Below are positions 8,541-18,085 of a stretch of DNA of 64,000 nt, piece after piece (position 1 is the stretch's first letter; every line of letters starts with the position of its first letter). The stretch is from positions 1 to 64,000 of the forward strand of contig CAKRRK010000001.1 of the NCBI GenBank assembly GCA_934395135.1, written 5' to 3'. Below the pieces are notes generated by a model. The model was given only the letters and a program-made list of their open reading frames with translations. It ran no database searches and had not been told where the DNA came from. A program made the position numbers and the translations under genes. The DNA is from an uncultured Eubacteriales bacterium (GTDB lineage Bacteria > Bacillota > Clostridia > Oscillospirales > Butyricicoccaceae).

Positions 8541-8569
8541 TTGACATGTTCATTATTAATTTTTATAAT
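8541..8569 (+). promoter_or_regulatory. Consensus sigma-A promoter of the oxidoreductase gene
   Basis: Perfect TTGACA (8541-8546), 17-base spacer and perfect TATAAT (8564-8569), 37 bases before the start codon. Expected to be strong. Confidence 0.85.
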
Positions 8570-8606
8570 TTAATCATTAAAATATCAATTTTAAGGAGGG
8601 TTTCTT

Positions 8607-9614
8607 ATGTGTGCGAAAAAAAGAATGCAGTTGGGCGTTATCGGACTGGGACGGTTAGGTTACCATCATGCGAGGAACATCACCCGTACAATGGGCGCCA
8701 GGCTCGCGGCGGTTTCTGACCCTGCGCCTGCGGCGCTGAACCGGGCCTGCGAAGACTTTGACGTCCCCGGTTATGCCGATTACCGGCAAATGCTTCAGGA
8801 GGATGCCATTGACGCATTTGTCGTGGCCACGCCCACCCAGACCCATTACCGGGTTCTGATGGATGTCATCCAGACAAAAAAACCGATTTTTGTGGAAAAA
8901 CCCATTACTTTTACCGTCGAAGAAGCCAAGGAAATTGTTCATGTTGTGGAAACAGAAAACATTTACCTGCAGGTCGGCTTTATGCGCCGTTTTGACCCCG
9001 GCCACACTGCAGCCAAAGCGATGATTGCCAGCGGCGCATGCGGCGCGCCTATTTATTTGCATGACTGCCAGCGGGATCCGGCGGGTCCTCCGCCCGCCTA
9101 TGTTCCCCAGTCCGGCGGCTTATTTGTTGACATGGGCATTCATGACCTGGATGTGGCCCGCTGGCTAATGGGCAGCGAAATCACCCAGATTTACGCCCAG
9201 GGCGCGGTTCTAAAACATACCTTTTTAAAAGAACTCGATGATGTGGACGACGGCCAGATGCTGCTAAAATTCCAAAACGGTGCTCTTGGCATGATTGAAA
9301 TCAGCCGCAACGCCAACAACGTCTATGATACCCGCACAGAAATCATTGGCAAAGAAAAAACCGTCTTTGTCGGGCAAAATCAGCTGACGCCCTACACGGT
9401 GATCGGTGACGGAACCATTGCGGTGGATATGGCTGCCTGGTGCCTGGGGCGATTCCATGATGCCTATGAACTGGAGATGCAGGCTTTTGTGGACTGCATC
9501 CGGGAAGGAAAACCATCCCCTGTCACCGCCTATGACGGAATGCTCGGCATCCGGCTTGCTCTTGCCGCTACGGAATCCTATCGCAAAAACGCGCCGGTTA
9601 CCCTTACCTATTAA
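8607..9614 (+). CDS. Gfo/Idh/MocA oxidoreductase, inositol 2-dehydrogenase-like
   Basis: NAD(P)-dependent sugar/polyol dehydrogenase, 335 residues. The N-terminal Rossmann motif LGVIGLGRLGYHHARN (about 8-23) is followed by VATPTQTH, the catalytic FVEKPIT lysine motif, and the C-terminal-domain block VDMGIHDLDVARWLMG with the conserved Asp/His pair. These fit inositol 2-dehydrogenase (IolG), but the family is broad and no other iol genes are nearby, so the substrate is uncertain. Start ATG with AAGGAGG at 8593-8599. It is monocistronic, with a consensus promoter and two terminator-like hairpins downstream. Confidence 0.85.
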   Translation: MCAKKRMQLGVIGLGRLGYHHARNITRTMGARLAAVSDPAPAALNRACEDFDVPGYADYRQMLQEDAIDAFVVATPTQTHYRVLMDVIQTKKPIFVEKPITFTVEEAKEIVHVVETENIYLQVGFMRRFDPGHTAAKAMIASGACGAPIYLHDCQRDPAGPPPAYVPQSGGLFVDMGIHDLDVARWLMGSEITQIYAQGAVLKHTFLKELDDVDDGQMLLKFQNGALGMIEISRNANNVYDTRTEIIGKEKTVFVGQNQLTPYTVIGDGTIAVDMAAWCLGRFHDAYELEMQAFVDCIREGKPSPVTAYDGMLGIRLALAATESYRKNAPVTLTY

Positions 9615-9644
9615 AGTGTGCCGGCATTTGCCGCGCCTTCGCCG

Positions 9645-9670
9645 GGAGTCCTGAATTGGACTCCTTTTGT
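9645..9670 (+). terminator. Terminator after the oxidoreductase gene
   Basis: GGAGTCC/GGACTCC 7-bp stem with 6-base loop followed by TTTTGTT, 30 bases after the stop. Confidence 0.75.
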
Positions 9671-9699
9671 TCTCCGGCAGACACCGAACAGATGCCCGT

Positions 9700-9727
9700 A
9701 AAAAGCAGGCGGCAGCGCCTGCTTTTT
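9700..9727. terminator. Second, bidirectional hairpin
   Basis: 12-bp perfect stem AAAAAGCAGGCG/CGCCTGCTTTTT with a 4-base loop, just ahead of the next promoter; likely a back-up terminator. Confidence 0.75.
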
Positions 9728-9741
9728 CTCCGCCGCTTCTC

Positions 9742-9770
9742 TTGAAAAACTATCCGAATAAAGGTATAAT
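9742..9770 (+). promoter_or_regulatory. Promoter of the 9834-10741 gene pair
   Basis: TTGAAA (9742-9747), 17-base spacer, perfect TATAAT (9765-9770), 63 bases before the first start codon. Confidence 0.75.
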
Positions 9771-9833
9771 TGGAATATAAACAAATTATGTTTTTCCAAT
9801 CGCGCAATAATATCTTTTTAAGGGGGATTTTAT

Positions 9834-10238
9834 ATGGGAATGTTTGATTTTAGACGCTGTGACGGATTTTCCGGCAGCATTCCCCAGCATTTTATTGATG
9901 AGAAATTTCCAAAATGTCCTATGTGCGGCACCAACGAACCTTATTGGAAACTGAAGGACAAAATGGAAATGCTTGGCAACCGCACACTGTTTTTATGCGA
10001 CAAATGCGGCTGCATTCTCTCCGCCACTACCGCGGATCTTTCCGGCTTTTCCAAAAGCAAACTCAGTCTGCTTACCACCGTGGGCGCGTTCAATGCCATT
10101 GGAAAAAAGGCCAGCGGGAAAAACGTTCAAACCGTATATATGAAAGTGGAGGAAGTCGGCAGCGCACAAACCACGAAACTTTATGAAAAAAAGGAAATGC
10201 CGATGGAAGAGCTTCAGCAGCTTGCCGACAGTCTCTGA
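9834..10238 (+). CDS. Small zinc-ribbon protein of unknown function
   Basis: 134 residues. Two CxxC pairs, CPMCG (about 28-32) and CDKCG (about 57-61), are spaced as in a zinc ribbon. The rest is polar with no signal peptide or membrane segment, and a short Ser/Lys-rich hydrophobic stretch lies near 75-95. Start ATG with AAGGGGG upstream. I do not recognise the family. It lies 17 bases before the next gene and shares its promoter, so the two probably act together. The zinc ribbon could bind nucleic acid or a partner protein; that is a guess. Confidence 0.75.
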   Translation: MGMFDFRRCDGFSGSIPQHFIDEKFPKCPMCGTNEPYWKLKDKMEMLGNRTLFLCDKCGCILSATTADLSGFSKSKLSLLTTVGAFNAIGKKASGKNVQTVYMKVEEVGSAQTTKLYEKKEMPMEELQQLADSL

Positions 10239-10255
10239 GAAAAGGAGGCAGCATT

Positions 10256-10741
10256 ATGGCGAAGTTGATCTTCCTGCGGCGGACAGAAAAGGAACTCGAG
10301 ATTTTCGGCGGAGACGTTCTATTTGATATCGACGGAAAAAACATGGGCACGCTGTCCCATGTCAATCAGGAAATCCAGCTGCCAGCTGGCGAACATACGA
10401 TCAAAATGTATAAATCCCATACTTATGACACCTTCATCGGATTTGCCGAGTCCAAAATCCAGCTGCACGAAGACGAGAAGCTAATGATACAATATTCTGC
10501 GCCGATGATGGTCAATCAGCCGGGAAACATGATGATTTTCCCATATGACGAGCAGCGGGGAAATGAGCTTCTGCAGCAGCGGGAACAGGCGATCCGGCGG
10601 GATTTTTCCATGGAACAGGCCCGCAAGGAAGCGCAGAATCAAAAATACAACACCGGCGTGAAGGTCGTGATTGTCTGCGCAATTGCAGTTGGCGTGATTT
10701 TTGCCATTTATGAAGTCGCATTGCTCTCCATAGTTTGGTAA
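10256..10741 (+). CDS. Tail-anchored small protein of unknown function
   Basis: 161 residues. The N-terminal 90 residues look beta-rich (LFDIDGKNMGTLSHV, then LPAGEHTIKMYKSH), resembling PEGA/DUF2846-type small beta domains. A charged Gln/Arg/Glu-rich helix spans about 100-133. A single C-terminal hydrophobic segment VVIVCAIAVGVIFAIYEVAL suggests a tail anchor. Start ATG with AAAAGGAGG upstream. It is cotranscribed with the zinc-ribbon gene. The function is unknown and the PEGA-like resemblance is only an impression. Confidence 0.7.
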   Translation: MAKLIFLRRTEKELEIFGGDVLFDIDGKNMGTLSHVNQEIQLPAGEHTIKMYKSHTYDTFIGFAESKIQLHEDEKLMIQYSAPMMVNQPGNMMIFPYDEQRGNELLQQREQAIRRDFSMEQARKEAQNQKYNTGVKVVIVCAIAVGVIFAIYEVALLSIVW

Positions 10742-11150
10742 GGAGAACCGCCGGCTATATTATTGTTCGATTGCCGGCCGCTGCCGCACTGCCGGAGCTT
10801 CTTTCCGTTTGTCCGGCAAAAGAAAAAGGAGGACTGCTTGGGGGAGGCCGGTATGGATGATGGCTGTTTTGCGCCGCTGTCCACCATATTCCTTCCTGAT
10901 AAACAGGCGGACCGAAGTCCTTCGTTCGTTTCCGGTTCTTCCAGTCCTCCGGAAAGGCGTCGGACGAGTCCGGAAAATATAAAGTCCTCCGGATACAGAC
11001 AGCATTGTCCAAGAGGAGTTTCCGATAAAAAAGAATGAACTTCTGAACTTTTCGCACAAAAGGCCAGGGAACATCCCTGGCTTCCTGTTTGAATCCGCGC
11101 CGCACCTTGATCGGTCTGCATACCGGTCCCGCCGGCTTTCTGCACTCCTC
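10742..11150. other. Gene-free stretch, about 400 bases
   Basis: Open frames on the minus strand here are rich in Arg/Ser/Pro, lack ribosome binding sites and resemble no family, so no gene is called. A small hairpin GCCAGGGA/TCCCTGGC is near 11065-11085 and TCCGGA-type words recur (10970-11005). It may hold a non-coding RNA or decayed DNA; nothing firm. Confidence 0.4.
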
Positions 11151-11179
11151 TTGACAAGGCGTTCTTCTCCCGCAATAAT
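11151..11179 (+). promoter_or_regulatory. Promoter of the LacI-type regulator
   Basis: Perfect TTGACA (11151-11156), 17-base spacer, AATAAT (11174-11179). About 60 bases before the TTG start. Confidence 0.7.
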
Positions 11180-11240
11180 AAAGACAATTCACCAACATTT
11201 TTGGCCGCGGAAACGCTAACCCTTGGAGGGATGTGACGTT

Positions 11241-12230
11241 TTGAAAATCACTATGAAAACCATTGCCGACAAACTCGGCATTTCCATCAATACGGTGTCC
11301 CAGGCTTTGCGCGGCAAACCGGGCGTCAGCGCCCACACCCGGGAGTTGGTGCGGAACACTGCGGCCGAGTTGGGCTATTCCTTAAAAAGCACGATAGAAC
11401 AAAGGAATATTTGCCTGGTCTCCACCGAAGTGCGCCTGCATGATTCCTACTTCTATATGAACTTCCTGCAATGTATTCTAACCCAAGCGCAGAAAAGCCA
11501 TTTTAATGTTCTTGTCTATAACAGCACCATCTGCGACGCGTCGCCGGGACAGCTTCGGCAGAGGATGCGGGAGGCTTCTGTTTCCGCCGTCATCCTTTTG
11601 GGTGATCTGGAGACCGAAGCGGTGGAAAAGCTGGCGGCCTGCGGTTTGCCGGTCATTGCGCTGGGCGCCCGGTATTTCGGTCTGGACATTCCGGTTCTCA
11701 TTGAAGATAACCTGCTGGGTGCTCATCAGGCTGTGGAACATTTCTACAACTGCGGTTTCCGTACCATCGGATTTGTTGGCCGCCCGGCCAACAGCACCGG
11801 ATTTGCCGAACGGTATGCGGGGTATCAGTGCGCGATGGAGCAATTCGGTCTGCAGGCCGGCCCCTGCATTACCGACATTCCCGCGGAGGTGGAATATGAC
11901 TTCCGTGCCGTGGCGGCGCACTTGCAGCGGCATCCTGTACCGCAGGCTTTCCTGTGCGCAAACGACAACATCGGCATGGTAGTAACCAACGCCCTGCATC
12001 ATTTGGGTTACGAAGTGCCAAAGGATATTTCCATCATCGGTTTCGACAACAGTTCGGTAGGAAAAATGATTTTCCCTTCCCTGTTTTCGGTGGATGTACA
12101 GTGCACCGATCAGGCAGCGCTGTGCTTTCGCCTGCTGGTGGACTGGCTGGACCATGGGGTTTGCCCCGCTCCCCGCACCTTAACAAATACCCGGCTGATT
12201 TCCGGCGACTCCGCCGTCAATATACCATAG
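11241..12230 (+). CDS. LacI-family transcriptional regulator
   Basis: 329 residues: an N-terminal LacI helix-turn-helix (TIADKLGISINTVSQALRGKPGVS, about 6-29) and a periplasmic-binding-protein-like effector domain (LLGDLETEAVEKL, GFVGRPANSTGFAERYAGY, FLCANDNIGM, ISIIGFDNSSVG). The start is taken as TTG at 11241, which gives MKITMKTIADKLG and lies 10 bases after GGAGGG. An upstream in-frame TTG (11223) precedes that site and ATG 11253 lies 22 bases from it. The effector is unknown, and no sugar operon is adjacent; the next gene is an RNA-modifying enzyme 28 bases downstream. Possibly a global or distant regulator. Confidence 0.9.
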   Translation: MKITMKTIADKLGISINTVSQALRGKPGVSAHTRELVRNTAAELGYSLKSTIEQRNICLVSTEVRLHDSYFYMNFLQCILTQAQKSHFNVLVYNSTICDASPGQLRQRMREASVSAVILLGDLETEAVEKLAACGLPVIALGARYFGLDIPVLIEDNLLGAHQAVEHFYNCGFRTIGFVGRPANSTGFAERYAGYQCAMEQFGLQAGPCITDIPAEVEYDFRAVAAHLQRHPVPQAFLCANDNIGMVVTNALHHLGYEVPKDISIIGFDNSSVGKMIFPSLFSVDVQCTDQAALCFRLLVDWLDHGVCPAPRTLTNTRLISGDSAVNIP

Positions 12231-12258
12231 CCGCGCAGACTGCTTCTTGGAGGTTGCT

Positions 12259-13224
12259 TTGAAAGAATTCCTAATTTCAAAAAATGACAGCGGGCAGCGC
12301 CTGAACAAATTTCTGGAAAAAGCCGTCCCAGCCCTGCCCGGCGGGATGATGCACAAATACCTGCGCTTAAAGCGGATCAAACTCAACGGAAAGCGGACGG
12401 AAAGCGCCGCACGGCTGTGTGAAGGCGATCGGCTGCAGCTTTATATCAACGATGAATTTTTTCGCGCACCATCGGAGGATACCGCCTTCCATAGGATTTC
12501 GCCGGATATTTCCGTGGTATACGAGGATCACAATCTCCTGTTGGCGGACAAAAAGCCCGGCATGGTGGTGCATGCCGATAATTCCGGTGAAATTAATACC
12601 CTCATCAACCACATCAAAGCGTATCTGTATCAAAAAGGGGAATGGGATCCGCAGGAAGAGCAGTCCTTTACCCCTGCCCTCTGCAACCGCATTGACCGGA
12701 ACACCGGCGGAATCGTTATCGCAGCCAAAACCGCTGCGGCGCTCCGCATCCTCAATGACAAAATCAAACGGCATGAGGTCGTCAAGCGTTACCTTTGCAT
12801 CGTTCATGGGCGGCCTGTTCCGCCAAACGGGACCATTGATAAACCGCTTTGGAAAGACAGCAAACAACATCAGGTCTTTCCGGTGTCTTCCCTGTCCAAA
12901 GGTGCAAAGCGTGCGGTTACCCATTACCGAACCCTGGAAGCCGGGCAGCGCTTTTCCCTTCTGGAATGCACCCTGGAAACCGGGCGCACCCATCAAATCC
13001 GCGCGCATATGGCCTCCATCGGCCATCCTTTGCTGGGCGACGGGAAATACGGCGGCGTTTTTAACCGTGGTCTGGAGTCCAAGTACCAATTCCTGTATTC
13101 CTATCAGATTACCTTTGCTTTCCGTACGCCGGCCGAAGATCTTTCCTATCTAAACGGACAAACCTTTACGGTAAAAACTGTGAAATTTGCACAGGATTTC
13201 CACACTTTGGACCAGAAAAATTAA
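12259..13224 (+). CDS. RluA-family 23S rRNA pseudouridine synthase
   Basis: Isomerises uridine to pseudouridine in RNA. 321 residues: an S4-like N-terminal domain (GQRLNKFLEKAVPALPGGMMHKYLRLKRIKLNGKR) and the catalytic domain with CNRIDRNTGGIVIAAKT (catalytic Asp in the RIDRNTGG motif) and the late LETGRTHQIRAHMASIGHPLLGDGKYG block. The start is TTG at 12259, five bases after GGAGG (12249-12253). The S4-RluA form is usually RluC/RluD-like; the exact target site cannot be read from sequence. Cotranscribed with the LacI-type gene, then a terminator. Confidence 0.92.
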   Translation: MKEFLISKNDSGQRLNKFLEKAVPALPGGMMHKYLRLKRIKLNGKRTESAARLCEGDRLQLYINDEFFRAPSEDTAFHRISPDISVVYEDHNLLLADKKPGMVVHADNSGEINTLINHIKAYLYQKGEWDPQEEQSFTPALCNRIDRNTGGIVIAAKTAAALRILNDKIKRHEVVKRYLCIVHGRPVPPNGTIDKPLWKDSKQHQVFPVSSLSKGAKRAVTHYRTLEAGQRFSLLECTLETGRTHQIRAHMASIGHPLLGDGKYGGVFNRGLESKYQFLYSYQITFAFRTPAEDLSYLNGQTFTVKTVKFAQDFHTLDQKN

Positions 13225-13266
13225 CGCACCTTAAAATCGGCGAATTCCAGAGGAATTCAGAGTATT

Positions 13267-13319
13267 TCCGAGTAAAACGAAGATTTTATAAAATCCATTC
13301 GGTTTTACTCGGATTTTTC
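13267..13319 (+). terminator. Terminator after the pseudouridine synthase gene
   Basis: 12-bp stem TCCGAGTAAAAC (13267-13278)/GTTTTACTCGGA (13302-13313) followed by TTTTTCTT. Confidence 0.85.
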
Positions 13320-13351
13320 TTCGTTTTTTGCGAAAAATCTGCGAAAAATCA

Positions 13352-13380
13352 TTGACATTTTACGATGAATTCTATATATT
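13352..13380 (+). promoter_or_regulatory. Promoter of potABCD
   Basis: Perfect TTGACA (13352-13357), 17-base spacer, TATATT (13375-13380), 65 bases before potA. Confidence 0.8.
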
Positions 13381-13445
13381 TTATTTGTTTGAAGTAGTGA
13401 TACTCCGAAACGAATCTGCCGTTTGGCGATAAGGGGGATTGAGAC

Positions 13446-14498
<1,053 letters not shown>

Positions 14499-14502
14499 CG
14501 AT

Positions 14503-15315
14503 ATGATAAAATCCCGTGTTGCCGCCGTTCCCTATGTGATATGGATGGCGATTTTTGTGGTTGCGCCGCTTATTTTAGTTGTGATTTACGCATTCACCGC
14601 CAAAGACGGCGGGTTTACCCTGGCAAATTTTGCGCAAATGGGCGAATATAGCTCCATTTTTATCCGTTCGTTTGTCCTCGCCCTGTTTGCCACCGTCATC
14701 TGTCTGTTCCTGGGCTATCCCCTGGCCTACATCCTCTCCAAACAGGATGAGCGCCGCCAGCCCTTCTGGGTTATGATGATTATGCTTCCTATGTGGATGA
14801 ATTTCTTGCTCCGTACCTATGCCTGGATGTCCCTTCTGGAAAACAATGGTCTCATCAACCGTTTTCTGTCGCTTTTGGGACTTCCTACCCTTTCCCTCAT
14901 CAACACACAGGGGGCGGTGGTGCTGGGTATGGTGTATAACTTTCTCCCCTTTATGGTCCTGCCGATTTACAATGTCTTAATCAAGCTGGACGGCAGCCTC
15001 CTTGAGGCCGCGAGGGATTTGGGGGCAAATTCCGCTACGGTATTCCGAAAAGTGGTATTTCCTCTGAGCATGCCGGGGATTGTTTCCGGTATCACCATGG
15101 TGTTTGTGCCGGCGGTTTCCACATTCATCATATCCACCATGCTGGGCGGCGGGCTTTCTCTTCTCGTCGGCGACCTCATTGAAAAGCAGTTTGTCGGCGC
15201 GGCTTACAATCCGCACCTTGGCTCGGCGATTTCCCTGTTTATGATGGTGCTTGTCCTCATTTGCATGCGCATTATGAACCGGATCGATAAAGACGGAGAG
15301 GGGCTGATGATGTGA
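14503..15315 (+). CDS. potB: Spermidine/putrescine importer permease B
   Basis: Membrane permease of the polyamine importer, 270 residues with about six hydrophobic segments. The EAA loop LLEAARDLGANSATVFRKVVFPLSMPG, which docks on the ATPase, is clear. The start is ATG 14503 (GGAGGCG at 14489-14495), 4 bases after the potA stop; the frame stays open further upstream but inside potA. Its stop overlaps the potC start. Confidence 0.95.
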   Translation: MIKSRVAAVPYVIWMAIFVVAPLILVVIYAFTAKDGGFTLANFAQMGEYSSIFIRSFVLALFATVICLFLGYPLAYILSKQDERRQPFWVMMIMLPMWMNFLLRTYAWMSLLENNGLINRFLSLLGLPTLSLINTQGAVVLGMVYNFLPFMVLPIYNVLIKLDGSLLEAARDLGANSATVFRKVVFPLSMPGIVSGITMVFVPAVSTFIISTMLGGGLSLLVGDLIEKQFVGAAYNPHLGSAISLFMMVLVLICMRIMNRIDKDGEGLMM

Positions 15316-16118
15316 AAAAATTCTTTGACAAGCTATATATTTTTTTGATTTTCATTTTTTTGTATGCTCCCATCGCAGTCCTTATCGTATTTTCCTTTAA
15401 CGATTCCAAGAGCCGTGTAAACTGGGAAGGGTTTACGCTGAAGTGGTACGAACAGCTTTTTTCCGACAGCGTGATTATGAATTCCCTTTCGATTACGCTG
15501 GCTGTGGGCTGTTTGTGCGCTGTCATTTCCACCCTTCTCGGCACTGCGGCGGCGTTTGGCATCCACCATATGCGCAAAAAACCCCGCAGCGCCCTGATGA
15601 CGCTGAACAATATCCCGGTGACAAATCCGGATATTATCACCGGCGTATCTCTAATGCTGCTGTTTGTGTTTGCAGGCACTTTGCTTTGGGGCGACAAGTT
15701 CGAACTGGGCTTCGGCACGCTGCTCATTGCCCATGTGACCTTTTCCACCCCCTACGTTATTCTGTCGGTCATTCCCAAGCTGCGTCAGTTGGACAAAAAT
15801 CTGTACGAAGCCGCATTGGATCTGGGAGCAAAGCCTTTTTATGCGTTTCGCCGGGTCATTTTTCCCCAAATTGCCCCCGGCGTCATTACCGGCGCTATTA
15901 TGGCGTTCACTTTGTCCATTGACGATTTTGCCGTCAGCTATTTTACCACCGGCAACACAGCGCAGACTCTAGCCATCACCATTTATTCCATGACCAAACG
16001 CCGGGTCAGCCCAAAAATCAACGCGCTGTCTTCCATTATGTTTCTCAGCGTCCTCATCCTGCTCATCATCGTGAATGTTCGTCAAATGCGGGAAGAGCGG
16101 AAAGAGGCCGCCAGATAA
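15312..16118 (+). CDS. potC: Spermidine/putrescine importer permease C
   Basis: Second permease of the importer, 268 residues, about six membrane segments and an EAA loop YEAALDLGAKPFYAFRRVIFPQIAPG. It starts with GTG at 15312, overlapping the potB TGA (GTGA), so translation is coupled. The N-terminal block FLYAPIAVLIVFSFNDSKS is typical of PotC. Confidence 0.95.
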   Translation: MKKFFDKLYIFLIFIFLYAPIAVLIVFSFNDSKSRVNWEGFTLKWYEQLFSDSVIMNSLSITLAVGCLCAVISTLLGTAAAFGIHHMRKKPRSALMTLNNIPVTNPDIITGVSLMLLFVFAGTLLWGDKFELGFGTLLIAHVTFSTPYVILSVIPKLRQLDKNLYEAALDLGAKPFYAFRRVIFPQIAPGVITGAIMAFTLSIDDFAVSYFTTGNTAQTLAITIYSMTKRRVSPKINALSSIMFLSVLILLIIVNVRQMREERKEAAR

Positions 16119-16151
16119 AAATTTTAAACACAGAAAGAGGTAGAAAAAGAA

Positions 16152-17198
16152 TTGAAAAAAATTTTGGCACTTATGTTAGCGGCAATGATGACAACCGCCT
16201 GCTTTGCAGGCTGCAGCACGTCCGATACGGAGATTATCGGCGAAGTTAACGTCTTTAACTGGGGCGAATACATTGACGAAGACCTGTTGCAGCAGTTTAC
16301 CGATGAAACTGGCATTAAGGTAAACTACCAGACCTTCGACAGCAATGAGATTATGTATTCCAAGCTGAAGAGCGGCGCGGCTTCTTTTGATGTGATCATT
16401 CCATCCGATTATATGATCAGCCGGATGATTGAAGAAGATATGCTGGAAAAACTGAACTTCGAGAACATCCCGAATTTTGACGATATTATGGAAACGATGA
16501 AAAATCCGGAATATGACCCTGCGAACGAATATTCCGTGCCGTATACCTGGGGGACCGTGGTTTTAATTTATAATACAACACTGGTGGACGAAGCGGACAC
16601 TACTTCCTGGGATATCCTTTGGAATGAAAAATACAAGGGACAAATCCTGATGTTCGACAATTCCCGGGATGCGATGGGCATTGCCCTGAAGCTTTTGGGC
16701 TACTCTATGAACACGACCGACGAAGCTGAACTGCAGGCTGCCGCTGATCTGCTTTCCACCCAAAAAGATGTGCTGCAGGGGTATGCCATGGACCAGATCC
16801 TGCAAAAACTGCCTTCCGGCGATGCTGCCATCGCGCCGTACTATGCCGGTGACTATATCACCATGGTAGAAGAAAACCCGGATCTTGCCTATTCGATTCC
16901 AGCGGAGGGCACCAATCTCTTTACTGACGCTATGTGTATCCCAAAGGGAGCAGAAAATAAGGAATATGCCGAAATGTTTATCAATTTTATGACCAGAACT
17001 GATGTTGCAGCGCAGAACATTGAATACATTGGATATTCCACGCCGGTGCAGTCTGTTTATGACGATCTGGACGAAGAAACCAAAAATTCGGTTTCTTACC
17101 CCAGCCAGGACGCACTTGCAAACACCGAAGTTTTCATCAATCTTCCCAGCGACACTCTGGAACTGTATGACAAATTATGGATTGATATCCGCAAGTAA
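16152..17198 (+). CDS. potD: Spermidine/putrescine-binding lipoprotein
   Basis: Extracellular polyamine-binding protein of the PotABCD importer, 348 residues. Lipoprotein signal with lipobox FAGC, lipidated Cys about 21. The mature part starts with VNVFNWGEYIDEDLL and contains DVIIPSDYMISRM, typical of PotD/PotF. Start TTG at 16152 with AGAGGTAG upstream. 33 bases after potC; a strong terminator follows the stop. Confidence 0.95.
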   Translation: MKKILALMLAAMMTTACFAGCSTSDTEIIGEVNVFNWGEYIDEDLLQQFTDETGIKVNYQTFDSNEIMYSKLKSGAASFDVIIPSDYMISRMIEEDMLEKLNFENIPNFDDIMETMKNPEYDPANEYSVPYTWGTVVLIYNTTLVDEADTTSWDILWNEKYKGQILMFDNSRDAMGIALKLLGYSMNTTDEAELQAAADLLSTQKDVLQGYAMDQILQKLPSGDAAIAPYYAGDYITMVEENPDLAYSIPAEGTNLFTDAMCIPKGAENKEYAEMFINFMTRTDVAAQNIEYIGYSTPVQSVYDDLDEETKNSVSYPSQDALANTEVFINLPSDTLELYDKLWIDIRK

Positions 17199-17211
17199 CT
17201 GTTTTTTTAAA

Positions 17212-17247
17212 AAAACGACCGAATGTGTAAAAGCTTTCGGTCGTTTT
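17212..17247. terminator. Bidirectional terminator between potD and sigG
   Basis: 12-bp perfect stem AAAACGACCGAA (17212-17223)/TTCGGTCGTTTT (17236-17247). Serves convergent potD and sigG. Confidence 0.9.
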
Positions 17248-17253
17248 GTTATA

Positions 17254-18024
17254 TCACATCTGTTTTTTTATTTTGGCAAGGGCTACTTTTTCCAGCCGGG
17301 AAACCTGTGCCTGGGAGATATGGATTTCCTCCGCCACCTCCATTTGTGTCTTTCCCTCATAAAACCGTAAATTCAAAATGTTTTTTTCTCGGTCCGACAG
17401 TTTGCGGATCGCTTCCTTCAAGGCAATATGCTCCAGCCAGTGCTCGTCGGTATTTTTGGTATCTCCCACCTGATCCATAACGCAAATGGTATCTCCGCCG
17501 TCGGAAAACACCGGCTCAAACAAAGAAATTGGTTCCGCCATCGCGTCCAGTGCAAATACGATATCTTCTCTTGGAATCTCCATTTGACCGGCTAGTTCGG
17601 AAATGGTAGGCTCCCGCTGGTTTTTCCGGATGAACGCCTCCTTTGTCTGCAGCGCTTTGTAAGCAATGTCCCGCATAGCACGGGATACCCGGATCGTGCT
17701 GTTATCCCGCAAATACCGCCGCAGTTCTCCAATGATCATCGGCACGGCATAGGTGGAAAATTTTACCTGATGGGACAAATCAAACCGGTCAATGGCTTTA
17801 ATTAGGCCAATGCAGCCAACCTGAAACAGGTCGTCCGCCGATTCTCCCCGATTTCCAAATCGCTGTATCACGCTGAGTACCAGCCGGAGATTGCCTTTGA
17901 TCAGTCGCTCCCTTGCTTTTTCATCACCGCTCTGCGCCTGTAACAAAAGCCCTTCCATTTCACTTTGCTTAATCACTTCCAGCTTGGAAGTGTTCATTCC
18001 GCAAAGATCCACCTTTGTCTGCAT
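17254..18024 (-). CDS. sigG: Forespore sigma factor SigG
   Basis: Late forespore RNA polymerase sigma factor. 256 residues: KVDLCGMNTSKLEVIKQSEM at the N-terminus (SigG-specific), region 2 GNLRLVLSVIQRFGNRGES/DDLFQVGCIGLIKAIDRFDL, then FSTYAVPMIIGELRRYLRDN, and region 4 GKTQMEVAEEIHISQAQVSRLE. SigF shares the core, but the CG(M/V)DTSKL-type start and the DGGD...VMDQ block point to SigG. ATG 18022-18024 with AGGAGGAACGGCG upstream. No spoIIGA-sigE next to it, unlike in Bacillus. A SigF-like promoter lies 30-60 bases upstream. It shows the organism forms endospores. Confidence 0.96.
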   Translation of the reverse strand: MQTKVDLCGMNTSKLEVIKQSEMEGLLLQAQSGDEKARERLIKGNLRLVLSVIQRFGNRGESADDLFQVGCIGLIKAIDRFDLSHQVKFSTYAVPMIIGELRRYLRDNSTIRVSRAMRDIAYKALQTKEAFIRKNQREPTISELAGQMEIPREDIVFALDAMAEPISLFEPVFSDGGDTICVMDQVGDTKNTDEHWLEHIALKEAIRKLSDREKNILNLRFYEGKTQMEVAEEIHISQAQVSRLEKVALAKIKKQM

Positions 18025-18055
18025 CGCCGTTCCTCCTATGTGTATAGTCTAATAG

Positions 18056-18085
18056 GAGTTTTTCCTGCCCGGCTTTTTGGTATTC
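18056..18085 (-). promoter_or_regulatory. Candidate SigF/SigG-type promoter of sigG
   Basis: On the minus strand GAATA (18081-18085) is followed after exactly 15 bases by GGAAAAACTC (18056-18065). This resembles the forespore pattern GYWTA-N15-GGNNANANTW with one mismatch in each box. It lies about 31 bases before the sigG start. In B. subtilis sigG is transcribed by SigF and then by SigG itself. Confidence 0.5.

Noticed and set aside
10708..11336. Minus-strand frames of 160-190 codons between the tail-anchored gene and the LacI gene
   Set aside because: They overlap real genes at both ends, lack ribosome binding sites and are compositionally biased; region left as gene-free.
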